Of a DNA stretch of 64,000 nucleotides, positions 33,940-41,955 are shown piece after piece. Each line of letters opens with the position of its first letter. Position 1 is the stretch's first letter. The position numbers and the translations under genes are program-made. This DNA is from Streptomyces bluensis (GTDB taxonomy: Bacteria; Actinomycetota; Actinomycetes; Streptomycetales; Streptomycetaceae), in assembly GCF_014650715.1 (NCBI RefSeq), contig NZ_BMVM01000013.1:1-64000 (forward strand). Reading direction: 5' to 3'. The notes beneath the pieces are model-generated. The model was given only the letters and a program-made list of their open reading frames with translations. It had not been told where the DNA came from and searched no databases.

Positions 33940-34371
33940 ATGCAGGCACCGAGGAGCGCGGCCATGCGGACGCGGAACGGCACCCGGCACGGCTGGTGGC
34001 GCTTCGCCCGCCACTACGTGGAGATGGTCGTCGCGATGGCCGTGGGAATGCTGGTCGTGGGCGCCGCGATACGCGGCGTGCTGGCGCTCGCGGACGTGGA
34101 GTTCTCCGCGTCGCGCCACCCCGTACCGGCCTCCCTGGAGATGGCGTTCGCCATGTCGGCCGGCATGGCCGTCTGGATGCGGCGACGCGGACACGGCTGG
34201 CCGAGCGTCCTTGAGATGTGCGGCGCGATGTTCGTTCCCACGCTCGCCCTCCTGCCGTTGCTCCGGCTGGGCGTCGTCGCCCCGGACTCCATGATCGTCC
34301 TGGAGCACCTCGCGATGCTTCCGCTGATGCTGCTCGTGATGCTCCGCCGCCGTGGCGAGTACGGCGTCTGA
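33940..34371 (+). CDS. Membrane protein with about four TM helices
   Basis: 143 residues, ATG with GAGAGGAGAG upstream. Hydrophobic segments at about 28-50 (VEMVVAMAVGMLVVGAAIRGV), 64-80, 90-112 and 116-134. Basic N-terminus. Divergent from the DesKR-like system across the palindrome at 33765, so plausibly its target. Many Met residues flank the helices (MAFAMSAGMAVWM). Function unknown. Confidence 0.75.
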   Translation: MQAPRSAAMRTRNGTRHGWWRFARHYVEMVVAMAVGMLVVGAAIRGVLALADVEFSASRHPVPASLEMAFAMSAGMAVWMRRRGHGWPSVLEMCGAMFVPTLALLPLLRLGVVAPDSMIVLEHLAMLPLMLLVMLRRRGEYGV

Positions 34372-34390
34372 CCGGGACAGGAGACCCGCC

Positions 34391-35068
34391 ATGCCCGAGG
34401 AAACCCCTAGGGTCCGGAAGGACCCTGGGCCCAGTCGTCGAACTCCCGCCTGCCGCGCGACGCCCGCGACGCAGTCGTCCACCGCGTCCCGCTCCGCTGC
34501 CGCACCCGACCACTGGTCCCGCGCCCTGCTGCACCGCTGGCCCACGGCGCTGGCCCTCGCGCTCATGATCGCCCTCTTCGGGAGCGGCTCGGGGGACCTG
34601 AACGACACGGTCACCGGCTACGGGGAGCTTCTGCCCCTGCTGCCACTGCTGTACGTGGTCGTCGGCCAGACCGGAAGACCCGGGGTGACCTGGCCGGCGC
34701 TGGGCGCGGGGACGGTCGCCGTGCTCGCTCTCCAGGCACAGGACGTGCTCTCGCCGTCGCACGTCCTGGTGGGCGTGGCGCTGGCCGTGTTGCTCTGGGG
34801 CACGGTGCGCGGGGCCCCGCACGGGCGGGCGACCCTGGGCATCCAGGCCGCGGGAACGCTCGCCTTCGGCGCCTTCGCCCTGGCCGGCCTGGCGGTGGAT
34901 CCGGAGCTGGGCCGCCATCTGGTGGCGGCGGGCTGGTTCCTCCACGGTGTCTGGGACCTCGCCCATCTGCTGCTCGCCCGGCTGGGCGGCGTCGTGGCCC
35001 GTACGTTCGCCGAGTGGTGCGCCGTCGTGGACGTACTGGTCGCCGTGGAGTTGGTGTTCCTGCGGTAG
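34391..35068 (+). CDS. Multi-TM membrane protein with repeat-derived N-terminus
   Basis: 225 residues. Start ATG 34391 with a good AGGAG 9 nt before. Residues 1 to about 45 are Pro/Arg/Ser-rich and encoded largely by a fragment of the dispersed palindromic repeat (34427-34470); the conserved hydrophobic part begins WPTALALALMIALFG and has six or so helices (e.g. LLPLLPLLYVVVG, VLVGVALAVLLWG). It follows the 143-residue membrane protein by 19 nt, probably one operon. Function unknown. Confidence 0.7.
   Translation: MPEETPRVRKDPGPSRRTPACRATPATQSSTASRSAAAPDHWSRALLHRWPTALALALMIALFGSGSGDLNDTVTGYGELLPLLPLLYVVVGQTGRPGVTWPALGAGTVAVLALQAQDVLSPSHVLVGVALAVLLWGTVRGAPHGRATLGIQAAGTLAFGAFALAGLAVDPELGRHLVAAGWFLHGVWDLAHLLLARLGGVVARTFAEWCAVVDVLVAVELVFLR
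34427..34470 (+). repeat. Dispersed repeat fragment (copy C) inside a coding region
   Basis: GGGCCCAGTCGTCGAACTCC followed by CGCCTGCCGCGCGACGCCCG matches the left end of copies A and B (GGCCCTGTCGTCAAACTCCCGCCTGCC) with few changes. It lies 36 nt after the start codon of the membrane-protein gene and is read through in frame as PGPSRRTPACRATP. Confidence 0.6.
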
Positions 35069-35089
35069 CCCGCCGCGGAGGCAGGGTGG

Positions 35090-35845
35090 TCACAGGGAAC
35101 GGCTCAGGAGCGACAGCAGCGCCGTCCAATGGCGTTCGGTCGCCTCGGCGTCGTGCACGGCGGTGTCGGCCTGGGTGTAACCGTGCGCGGCGCCGGTGTA
35201 GACCTCGGTGCGGTGGCGGACGCCCGCCTCGGTGAGCGCCTTGTCGAGCCGGTCGATCTGCTCGGGTGGCAGGGAGTGGTCCTGGTCGGCGTGGCCGAAG
35301 TAGAGCTCGGCGGTGATGCGGTCGGCCAGCAGGTGCGGGCTGTCGGGTGCGTCGGTCGCCAGGCCTCCCCCGTGGAAGCAGGCCGCGGCGGCCACCCTCT
35401 CCGGGTAGGCCCCGGCGGTGCGCAGGGCCAGGCGGGCGCCCATGCAGTATCCGGTGATACCGACCGGGCCGTCGGTGGCCTCCGGGCGGTCCGCCAGCCA
35501 GTCGAGGTAGGCACCGGCGTCACGCGTGGCCAACTCCGGTGTGAGCGAGCGCAGGACCGGGGTGATCTGCTCCCAGAGGTTCGGGCGTTCCCGGGGGTCG
35601 ATGAAGTCGGGCAGGTCGAACACGGGTGCCGGGCGGTGACGGTAGAACACGTTGGGCACGAGGACGGTGTAGCCGGCTCCGGCGAGGCGGTCGGCCATCT
35701 TCTTCAGGTGGGGCCGCAGTCCGAAGGCGTCCATGTAGAACAGCACCGCCGGGTGCGGGGAGTTGTCGTCGGGGAAGGCCAGGTAGGCGTCGGCCGTGCC
35801 GTCCGGGGTGGGGATGTCAACGGAGGTTCCGCGCACGGTGGTCAT
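35090..35845 (-). CDS. Dienelactone hydrolase family protein
   Basis: 251 residues. VGITGYCMGARLALRTAG is the nucleophile elbow with Cys, as in true dienelactone hydrolases; FGHADQDHSLPPEQ holds the Asp and YTGAAHGYTQ the His. It hydrolyses a lactone or ester, possibly in aromatic ring degradation. Divergent from a VOC dioxygenase/glyoxalase gene with an 8-bp-arm palindrome between them. Confidence 0.88.
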   Translation of the reverse strand: MTTVRGTSVDIPTPDGTADAYLAFPDDNSPHPAVLFYMDAFGLRPHLKKMADRLAGAGYTVLVPNVFYRHRPAPVFDLPDFIDPRERPNLWEQITPVLRSLTPELATRDAGAYLDWLADRPEATDGPVGITGYCMGARLALRTAGAYPERVAAAACFHGGGLATDAPDSPHLLADRITAELYFGHADQDHSLPPEQIDRLDKALTEAGVRHRTEVYTGAAHGYTQADTAVHDAEATERHWTALLSLLSRSL

Positions 35846-35978
35846 GGGTGCTTGCCCTCTCTTCCCTTGGACTGGTCGGGGTCCATGGGCGGACCCTAGT
35901 CCCTGGACGTGCGTCCCGCTGAGACGCTGAGGTGCCGCCGCCGGTCGGCGAGCCATTGACTTGCACTTAGCCGAATGC

Positions 35979-35996
35979 CTCAATGTAAACATTGAG
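35979..35996. promoter_or_regulatory. Palindromic operator CTCAATGT-AA-ACATTGAG
   Basis: Perfect 8-bp arms, 2-nt spacer, AT-rich relative to its surroundings, between the divergent dienelactone hydrolase (starts 35845) and VOC protein (starts 36066). TTGACT at 35956-35961 is a plausible -35 for the plus-strand gene, placing the palindrome over the -10 region, as expected for a repressor. Confidence 0.6.
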
Positions 35997-36065
35997 ACAA
36001 CCGCTCATCCGCACCGCCCGGCAGCGTCCGGCCGCACCACACGAGTCCCCCAGGAAGGCAGTGCC

Positions 36066-36497
36066 ATGACCGTTCTCGGCTCCCCGATCCCCCGGTTCCA
36101 CCTGGCCATGCCGGTCGACGACCTGGCCGCCGCCCGCCGTTTCTACGGCGAGGTGCTGGGCCTGGAGCAGGGCCGCAGCGCGGACACCTGGGTCGACTGG
36201 AACCTGCACGGCCACCAGTTCGTCACCCACCTCGCGCCCGAGCGCGCCCACCGCGTTCACAACCCCGTCGACGGCCACGACGTCCCTGTGCCGCACTTCG
36301 GGCTGATCCTGACGATCCCCGCGTTCCACGAACTCGCCGAGCGACTGCGCGCGGCCGGAGTCGAGTTCGTCATCGAGCCCTATGTGCGCTTCGAGGGTCA
36401 GAAGGGCGAGCAGTGGACGATGTTCCTCCTCGACCCGGCCGGCAACGCCCTGGAGTTCAAGGCGTTCGTCGACGACTCCCAGGTCTTCGCCGCATGA
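36066..36497 (+). CDS. VOC-family (glyoxalase/bleomycin-resistance fold) protein
   Basis: 143 residues. FHLAMPVDDLAAARRFYGEVLG starts the first beta-alpha-beta-beta-beta module with metal ligand His; HFGLILTIPAFHELAERL starts the second; FLLDPAGNALEFKAF carries the C-terminal Glu ligand. The family includes glyoxalases, extradiol dioxygenases and resistance proteins. The RBS AGGAAGG is well placed. Divergent from the dienelactone hydrolase, hinting at one inducible catabolic or detoxification unit. Confidence 0.88.
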   Translation: MTVLGSPIPRFHLAMPVDDLAAARRFYGEVLGLEQGRSADTWVDWNLHGHQFVTHLAPERAHRVHNPVDGHDVPVPHFGLILTIPAFHELAERLRAAGVEFVIEPYVRFEGQKGEQWTMFLLDPAGNALEFKAFVDDSQVFAA

Positions 36498-36608
36498 GGG
36501 CGGTTTTCCCGAAGGGAACACAGGCACGCCCGATCCGCCCAGCGCCTCGGGTGGCAGTCGCCGGACGGGGACGGATCAGGCGTGCTCGCTGTGATGCTCG
36601 CTGTTCCG

Positions 36609-37634
36609 TTACGCCGCCTGCGGGTGCAGGAGGCGGGCCAGCAGGTCGTCCAGGGTGACCATGCCGGTGAGCCGGCCACCGTCGTCGCGCACCACGGCGA
36701 GGGACGCACGGCGCTGGCGCAGTTGCTCGATGGCATGGCCGACGGTGTCCCGCGCGGCCAGCTCCGGCACCGGCCGGGCGATGTCCCGCGCGGTCGCGGC
36801 GCGGCCTCGGCCCCGGCTCCGGGCGATCAGGACGTCACGGGCGTGGACCGAGCCCACGACCAGTGGGCCATCGCGTACCAGCAGGCGGCTGCGGTCGTAC
36901 TCGGCCGCCGTGGCGAGGATGGTGTCGAGTCCGGCCTCCGCCGGTACCGAGATGATCTCGGCGGCCGGGATCTGGAGGTCACCCACCGGGGTCTGGGGCT
37001 CGGTGAGTGAGTTGGTGATCAGTTCGGAGTCGTCCTTGCTGATCAGGCCCAGACGTTCGGACTCCTCGACGAGATGGGTGAGCTGCTCGCGGTTGTGGAC
37101 GGAGGTGAGCTCGTCGCGTGGGGTGACCCGGCACAGCCGGACCAGGCCGTTGCTCACCTTGTTGAGGACCCAGATCAGTGGGCGGACGGCCGCGACCACC
37201 CCACGGAAAGGCGGGGAGAGCAGCATCGCGGACCGCTCGGGGTGCGCGATGGCCCATGACTTCGGCGCCATCTCCCCGACCACCATGTGCAGGAACACCA
37301 CCACGATCATGGCCAGGGCGAACGCGACACCGTAGCTGAGCGCGCTCGGCAGTCCCAGCTGGTGCAGCAGCGGGTCGAGTTCGTGGGAGATCGCGGGCTT
37401 GGACACCGAACCCAGGCCAAGGGTGCAGACCGTGATGCCGAGCTGGGCACCGGCCAGCATCAGCGACAGCTCGCGCATGCCGGCCAGGGCCGCCCTGGCG
37501 CCGCGCTGCCCCTCGGCCGCGGCCTTCTCCATACGGTGCCGCTTGGCCGCGACCAGCGCGAACTCGGCCGCGACGAAGAACCCGCTGCCGATCAGCAGCA
37601 GCACGGTGACGAAGAGCGCCATCGGGAAACTCAT
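36609..37634 (-). CDS. Hemolysin C/CNNM-family membrane protein (DUF21 + CBS), pair B second gene
   Basis: 341 residues, paralogue of the 340-residue protein at 12241: DUF21 with AGAQLGITVCTLGLGSVSKPAI and VVGEMAPKSWAIAHPERSA, then a CBS pair ending GRLTGMVTLDDLLARLLHPQ. No CorC_HlyC domain. ATG overlaps the stop of the long partner by 4 nt. Expected in cation homeostasis, like pair A. Confidence 0.87.
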   Translation of the reverse strand: MSFPMALFVTVLLLIGSGFFVAAEFALVAAKRHRMEKAAAEGQRGARAALAGMRELSLMLAGAQLGITVCTLGLGSVSKPAISHELDPLLHQLGLPSALSYGVAFALAMIVVVFLHMVVGEMAPKSWAIAHPERSAMLLSPPFRGVVAAVRPLIWVLNKVSNGLVRLCRVTPRDELTSVHNREQLTHLVEESERLGLISKDDSELITNSLTEPQTPVGDLQIPAAEIISVPAEAGLDTILATAAEYDRSRLLVRDGPLVVGSVHARDVLIARSRGRGRAATARDIARPVPELAARDTVGHAIEQLRQRRASLAVVRDDGGRLTGMVTLDDLLARLLHPQAA

Positions 37635-39001
37635 GCCTGCTCCTCCTCACGTTCCCTCACGGCCACCCGCTCCAGACGCACCCGCTCGGGCACGTGCCGG
37701 TCGAGGGTGCGCACGTCGATCACGGCACTTGCTCCGTCGGGCAGCTCCACGGTGAGCCGGTCGCCGACGGCCGGGAAACGGCCGAGCCGGTCCACGATCA
37801 GGCCGGCCACGGTGTCGTAGTCCTCCTCCTCGGGCAGTGCGATGCCGGTGACCTCGGCCACCTCGTCCAGGCGGCGTCCGGCGTCCACCAGCCAGCCACT
37901 GCCCTTGCCACTGCCACAGTCGCTGCCGCTGGCGCTGCCGTCCGGGACGGCGATCTCGGTGACGGTGTCGCTCTCGTCGGCGATGTCGCCGACCAGTTCC
38001 TCCGCGATGTCCTCGTACGTGACGATGCCCGCGACGCCGCCGTGCTCGTCGAGGACGACGGCGAACTCGTCGTCCCGCTCCCGCATCCGGTCCACCGCGT
38101 CCGGCAGCGGCAGCGTGTCGGGGAGCAGCAGTGGGCGGCGGGCGATCGCACCCGCCGTGGTGCCGGCGAAACCGTCGGCGGGCAGGCGCATCAGCTCGCG
38201 GACGCCCAGTACGCCGCTGACGTCGTCCGGATGGTCGCCGAGCACGGGGTAGTTGGAGTGGCCGTGCCGGGCGATCAGGTCGACCGCCTCGGCGGCGGAG
38301 GCGTCCTTGCGGACGAAGACGGCGTCGGCGCGCGGCACCATCACCTCGTCCAGCGTGCGGTCGGAGAACTCCAGCGCGTGGTCGAGCAGCTCGGCGGTGT
38401 CCTGGGGCAGCTGGCCCTGCTGGCGGGACTCGCCGATCAGGTGTCCGAGCTCCTCCAGGGAGGCGCCGTGATGCAGTTCCTCGACCGGCTCGATGCCGAT
38501 CCTGCGCAGCAGTTTGTTGGCCGCGCCGTCGAAGACGTGGACGACCGCGCCGACGACCTTCAGATACGCCAGCGTCGAGGCGGCCAGTGACTTGGCCAGC
38601 CGCTCCGGTACCGCGAGGGCGAGGTTCTTCGGGGCCAGCTCGCCGAGCACCATCTGCACGAAGGTGGCCAGTACGAAGGCCAGCACGACGGAGATGCCGG
38701 AGACGGCACCGGCAGGGACCCCGATCCCGGTGAGGACCGGGTTGAGCAGCGCCGACACCGAGGGCTCGGCGATGAAACCGACGACCAGACCGGTGACGGT
38801 GATGCCGAGCTGGGCGCCGGACAGCATGAACGACAGCCGCTCCAGCACCTTCAGGGCGCGGGCGGCCCTCTTGTCGCCCGCTTCGGCCTCCCGCGCGAGG
38901 GCGAGGCGGTCGGCGGAGACATAGGCGAATTCCTGGGCGACGAAGTATCCGGTGCCGGCCGTCAGGACGAGCACGGCCAGCAGGCCCAGAGCGGCACTCA
39001 T
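37631..39001 (-). CDS. Hemolysin C/CNNM-family membrane protein with CorC/HlyC domain, pair B first gene
   Basis: 456 residues, paralogue of the 446-residue protein at 13260. DUF21 signatures SGAQLGITVTGLVVGFIAEPS and LGELAPKNLALAVPERLA, CBS pair with MVPRADAVFVRKD and VVLDEHGGVAGIVTYEDIAEELVGD, and a C-terminal CorC_HlyC domain interrupted by a Ser/Gly-rich insert (SGSDCGSGKGSG) that pair A lacks. A GTG 18 nt upstream (39019) is the alternative start. A CTACA-N4-TGTAG palindrome lies about 320 nt upstream, matching the placement before pair A. Confidence 0.87.
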   Translation of the reverse strand: MSAALGLLAVLVLTAGTGYFVAQEFAYVSADRLALAREAEAGDKRAARALKVLERLSFMLSGAQLGITVTGLVVGFIAEPSVSALLNPVLTGIGVPAGAVSGISVVLAFVLATFVQMVLGELAPKNLALAVPERLAKSLAASTLAYLKVVGAVVHVFDGAANKLLRRIGIEPVEELHHGASLEELGHLIGESRQQGQLPQDTAELLDHALEFSDRTLDEVMVPRADAVFVRKDASAAEAVDLIARHGHSNYPVLGDHPDDVSGVLGVRELMRLPADGFAGTTAGAIARRPLLLPDTLPLPDAVDRMRERDDEFAVVLDEHGGVAGIVTYEDIAEELVGDIADESDTVTEIAVPDGSASGSDCGSGKGSGWLVDAGRRLDEVAEVTGIALPEEEDYDTVAGLIVDRLGRFPAVGDRLTVELPDGASAVIDVRTLDRHVPERVRLERVAVREREEEQA

Positions 39002-39168
39002 CGAACACCACCCCGCCACGTGCCATGGTCAGGAAAAGCCCGGCGGGGTGGTCGGGGACTGTGCCCCGAGGGGTCCGTCGTTCTGGCGGACAAAGGTGCG
39101 CTCCTTGCCGTCGGTCTGTTTCAGGACAACGCGCGTGTCGTCATGCACGTTCCCACGGCAGTCCTGTG

Positions 39169-39428
39169 CGAGCGCCGTGCGGTGCGCCCAGGACCGGACC
39201 GCCCGTCGCGGGGGCGCGCTCGGAGCGGTCCGGCCGGCACGTGGCGGCCGGCGCCGGGCCAGGCCGGGGAGCCGGCGACGGAGGGTGGGCACACCTCACC
39301 CCGGCGCAACCTCCCCGTGATTCTACACTCATGTAGAAATCCTTCCGCGGAGGGGTGCGGAGGGGCGGCGACACACACCGAGCGCCGTGCGGTGCGCCCA
39401 GGACCGGAACGCCCGTCGCGGGGGCGCG
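39169..39428. repeat. 50-bp direct repeat, two copies 210 bp apart
   Basis: 39169-39218 and 39379-39428 share 49 of 50 bases (both begin CGAGCGCCGTGCGGTGCGCC and end GGGGGCGCG). They bracket palindrome site 3 in the 690-bp gap between CNNM pair B and the M56 gene. The rest of the gap shows no gene I can support; a read-through frame ending at 39646 has the odd fragment KVTFENRRIDGGAI, perhaps a gene remnant. Confidence 0.75.
39321..39338. promoter_or_regulatory. Ter-region palindrome, site 3
   Basis: TTCTACACTCATGTAGAA, perfect 7-bp arms with N4, about 320 nt upstream of the CNNM pair B start on its strand and 358 nt beyond the end of the M56 gene. Confidence 0.65.
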
Positions 39429-39695
39429 ACGCCGTCCTCCACACCCGCCGCGACCAAGATCCAGACGGGCTGCTCGGGCGGCATGACGGCTATCGCGGCA
39501 AGGTGACCTTCGAGAACCGCCGTATCGACGGGGGCGCCATCCAGGGGGCGGATCCTGCTACGCCTCTCGCCGCACCTGAGGGAACCCTCGGCCGACGCCT
39601 ACGCGACCGCGGTCGGCGCCTCCGCGCTCCTCAGGTCGACGGCTGATCCGGACTCCGGGGCCGTATGAGCCGGCCTGGGTCCGGCTGTCCCCGGC

Positions 39696-40628
39696 TCACA
39701 GCGGCGTGGCGGCGTAGAGGATGAAGAACATGGTCACGGCGGAGTTCGCGGACGACATCGCGGACACGGCCGTACCCGCCGCCGCACCCCACGCCGCCAG
39801 CCCCACCGAGGTGAACACCGAGGGCCAGCTCCGCACCGCGGGAGCCGGTCCGAGGAGGGCCGCCACCCGGCGCGGCACCGGCCCCGGCATGGCGAAGCCC
39901 GCGAGCGAGGACACCGGAGTGCCGCGGGAGACCAGGGCCGCCTTGCCGATCGCCTGGGCCACGGTCCGGCGGCTGCCGACGGCCTGGGCCGCGATCTCGT
40001 CCGCCCACCGCTCCGCCGTGTACGACACGGCCGTCCGCAGCGGACGCAGGAACGGGTTGGCGCGGGCGGCGAGCTGGACGGCGAGTAGGAAGCGGTGGTG
40101 CCGGGCGGCCAGGTGCGCCCGTTCGTGGGAGAACAGCGCCCGCCGCTCAGCCGGTTCCAGGCAGTCCAGCAGGGCGGTGGTCACCACCACACGGCCCCGG
40201 CGGCCTCCGGGCAGGGCGTACGCGTAGGGCACGTCGTCCGGGAGCACGGCCACCTCCGTGCCCGGCAGCCCGGCCAGCGCCCGGTGAGCACGGCGACGGA
40301 CCCGGCCGTGCCGCCACAGCGCCCGCGCAGAGGCCACGAGCACCGCGCACAACGCGGGGATCGCCGCCTTGCCGACCACCTCGTCGTACGGCACCGCCGC
40401 GCGCACCTCGGGGTCAGACCAGCCGTCCGGCAGCGGGTTGCCGGGCAACTGGGCGGTGCCGACCACCATCACGAGCCCCAGGCACACCGTGCTGCACGTC
40501 GCCATCACTCCGGCCACCGCGGTCAGCAGACGCGTCGCGGTCCTCGGATGCAGATGCTGCTCGGCCAGCCGCGCGATCGGCCACGCCGTCAACGGCAGTA
40601 CCAGCGGCAGAAAGACGAAGACCCCCAT
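39696..40628 (-). CDS. M56-family (BlaR1-like) membrane metallopeptidase
   Basis: 310 residues. Membrane helices at both ends and a zinc-peptidase motif LFSHERAHLAARHH (HExxH-type HERAH) in a cytoplasmic loop, then YTAERWADEIAAQAVG holding the third Glu ligand. Lacks the C-terminal penicillin-sensor domain of BlaR1. In this class an external or membrane signal activates the peptidase, which then inactivates the BlaI repressor encoded 6 nt upstream. Actinobacterial genomes have many such M56-BlaI pairs whose signals are unknown. Confidence 0.88.
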   Translation of the reverse strand: MGVFVFLPLVLPLTAWPIARLAEQHLHPRTATRLLTAVAGVMATCSTVCLGLVMVVGTAQLPGNPLPDGWSDPEVRAAVPYDEVVGKAAIPALCAVLVASARALWRHGRVRRRAHRALAGLPGTEVAVLPDDVPYAYALPGGRRGRVVVTTALLDCLEPAERRALFSHERAHLAARHHRFLLAVQLAARANPFLRPLRTAVSYTAERWADEIAAQAVGSRRTVAQAIGKAALVSRGTPVSSLAGFAMPGPVPRRVAALLGPAPAVRSWPSVFTSVGLAAWGAAAGTAVSAMSSANSAVTMFFILYAATPL

Positions 40629-40634
40629 GAGGCG

Positions 40635-41021
40635 TCAGTCTTCCCCCTGGCCACGCGAATGACCCAGCAGTCCGCGCAGCAGCCGTTCGTCGTCCGGCCC
40701 CAGTCCCGTCACGAAGCTCGCCAGCACCGCCTCGCGGTCGCTCTCGCCGTCGAGCACCTTGCGCATCTTGTGTGCGGCGAGTCCGGCCTGGTCGGAGGCC
40801 GGGGTCCATACGAAGGACCGGCCGACGCGTTCCCGGGTGACCGCCCCCTTGGCCAGCAGCCGGGTCAGGATCGTGATCACCGTCGTATAGGCCAGATCGC
40901 CGCCCAGACGCTCCTGCACCCAGCCCGCCGTCGCCGGCCCCTCCGCCTCACGCAGCGCCGACAGGACCAGCGCCTCCAGCTCACCCTGTCCCCGCCGGGA
41001 ACGCTGCCGGTGCTCCGTCAC
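40635..41021 (-). CDS. BlaI/MecI/CopY-family transcriptional repressor
   Basis: 128 residues, GTG start with AAGGGAG. Winged-helix: GELEALVLSALREAEGPATAGWVQERL, then AYTTVITILTRLLAKGAVTRERVGRSFVW, the most conserved stretch in the family, and a C-terminal dimerisation/cleavage helix region (LASFVTGLGPDDERLLRGLL). Repressor paired with the M56 peptidase. Family operators contain TACA...TGTA half-sites; two such palindromes (with N4) flank this cassette at 39321 and 41183. Confidence 0.92.
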   Translation of the reverse strand: MTEHRQRSRRGQGELEALVLSALREAEGPATAGWVQERLGGDLAYTTVITILTRLLAKGAVTRERVGRSFVWTPASDQAGLAAHKMRKVLDGESDREAVLASFVTGLGPDDERLLRGLLGHSRGQGED

Positions 41022-41182
41022 GCCCTGTCTCCCTTCCGCCGCCGCCGGTTTCCCGACCGGACATCGTATAGACGCCCGGAACCATTCAACGCCACCCGAC
41101 GAAGACCCCGTCAGCCGCCACCCGACCACCGACCCACGTGCGGCACGCCGACCCCCGCGCGACCGTGCCCTCTACCGCTTCC

Positions 41183-41198
41183 TCTACAGTGCTGTAGA
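41183..41198. promoter_or_regulatory. Ter-region palindrome, site 4 (upstream of terD)
   Basis: TCTACAGTGCTGTAGA, 59 nt before the GTG of the first TerD gene and 162 nt upstream of the divergent BlaI start. Confidence 0.65.
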
Positions 41199-41256
41199 TT
41201 CTAAATCAGGGTCCGGGGCGCGGGCCCCGACTGCACAGAACACGAAGGAGTACGCC

Positions 41257-41832
41257 GTGGGAGTTTCCCTGTCCAAGGGCGGCAACGTCTCGCTCAGCAA
41301 GGAGGCGCCCGGCCTGACCGCCGTCCTGGTCGGCCTCGGCTGGGACGTGCGCACCACCACCGGCACCGACTACGACCTCGACGCCTCCGCGCTGCTGCTC
41401 GACGCCTCCGGCAAGGTGCTCTCCGACCAGCACTTCATCTTCTACAACAACCTCAGGAGCCCGGACGGTTCGGTCGAGCACACCGGCGACAACCTCACCG
41501 GCGAGGGCGAGGGCGACGACGAGTCCGTCAAGGTGAACCTCGCCGCCGTGCCCGCCGAGGTCGACCGGATCGTCTTCCCGGTCTCCATCCACGACGCCGA
41601 GAACCGCGGCCAGAGCTTCGGCCAGGTCCGCAACGCCTTCATCCGCGTCGTCAACCAGGCCGGCGGCACCGAGATCGCCCGCTACGACCTGTCCGAGGAC
41701 GCCTCCACCGAGACCGCGATGGTCTTCGGCGAGCTCTACCGGAACGGCGCCGACTGGAAGTTCCGCGCCGTCGGACAGGGCTACGCCTCCGGACTGGCCG
41801 GCATCGCCGCCGACTTCGGCGTCAACGTCTGA
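41257..41832 (+). CDS. terD: TerD-family stress protein (1)
   Basis: 191 residues, GTG start after AAGGAG. Classic TerD/CABP fold: GVSLSKGGNVSLSKEAPGL, DYDLDASALLLDASGK, then GDNLTGEGEGDDE giving the acidic Ca2+ sites, and VFGELYRNGADWKFRAVGQG. TerD proteins bind calcium, gather near the membrane with TerC and TerB, and are needed for tellurite/phage/stress resistance; in Streptomyces they also affect development. Palindrome site 4 is in its promoter region. Confidence 0.95.
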   Translation: MGVSLSKGGNVSLSKEAPGLTAVLVGLGWDVRTTTGTDYDLDASALLLDASGKVLSDQHFIFYNNLRSPDGSVEHTGDNLTGEGEGDDESVKVNLAAVPAEVDRIVFPVSIHDAENRGQSFGQVRNAFIRVVNQAGGTEIARYDLSEDASTETAMVFGELYRNGADWKFRAVGQGYASGLAGIAADFGVNV

Positions 41833-41955
41833 CGCCGGACCGCTCACGCCGCCGGGCCGTCACGCCGACGGCGGCCCGGCGGCGTGCACCCGGCACGACC
41901 CGCCCCCACCGAAGCCCGACCGGTGCGACCGCCGACCGACCAACCAGGAGACCTC

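Noticed and set aside
39020..39646. Plus-strand frame upstream of the M56 gene
   Set aside because: Composition driven by the 50-bp repeat; only a short KVTFENRRIDGG stretch looks protein-like.
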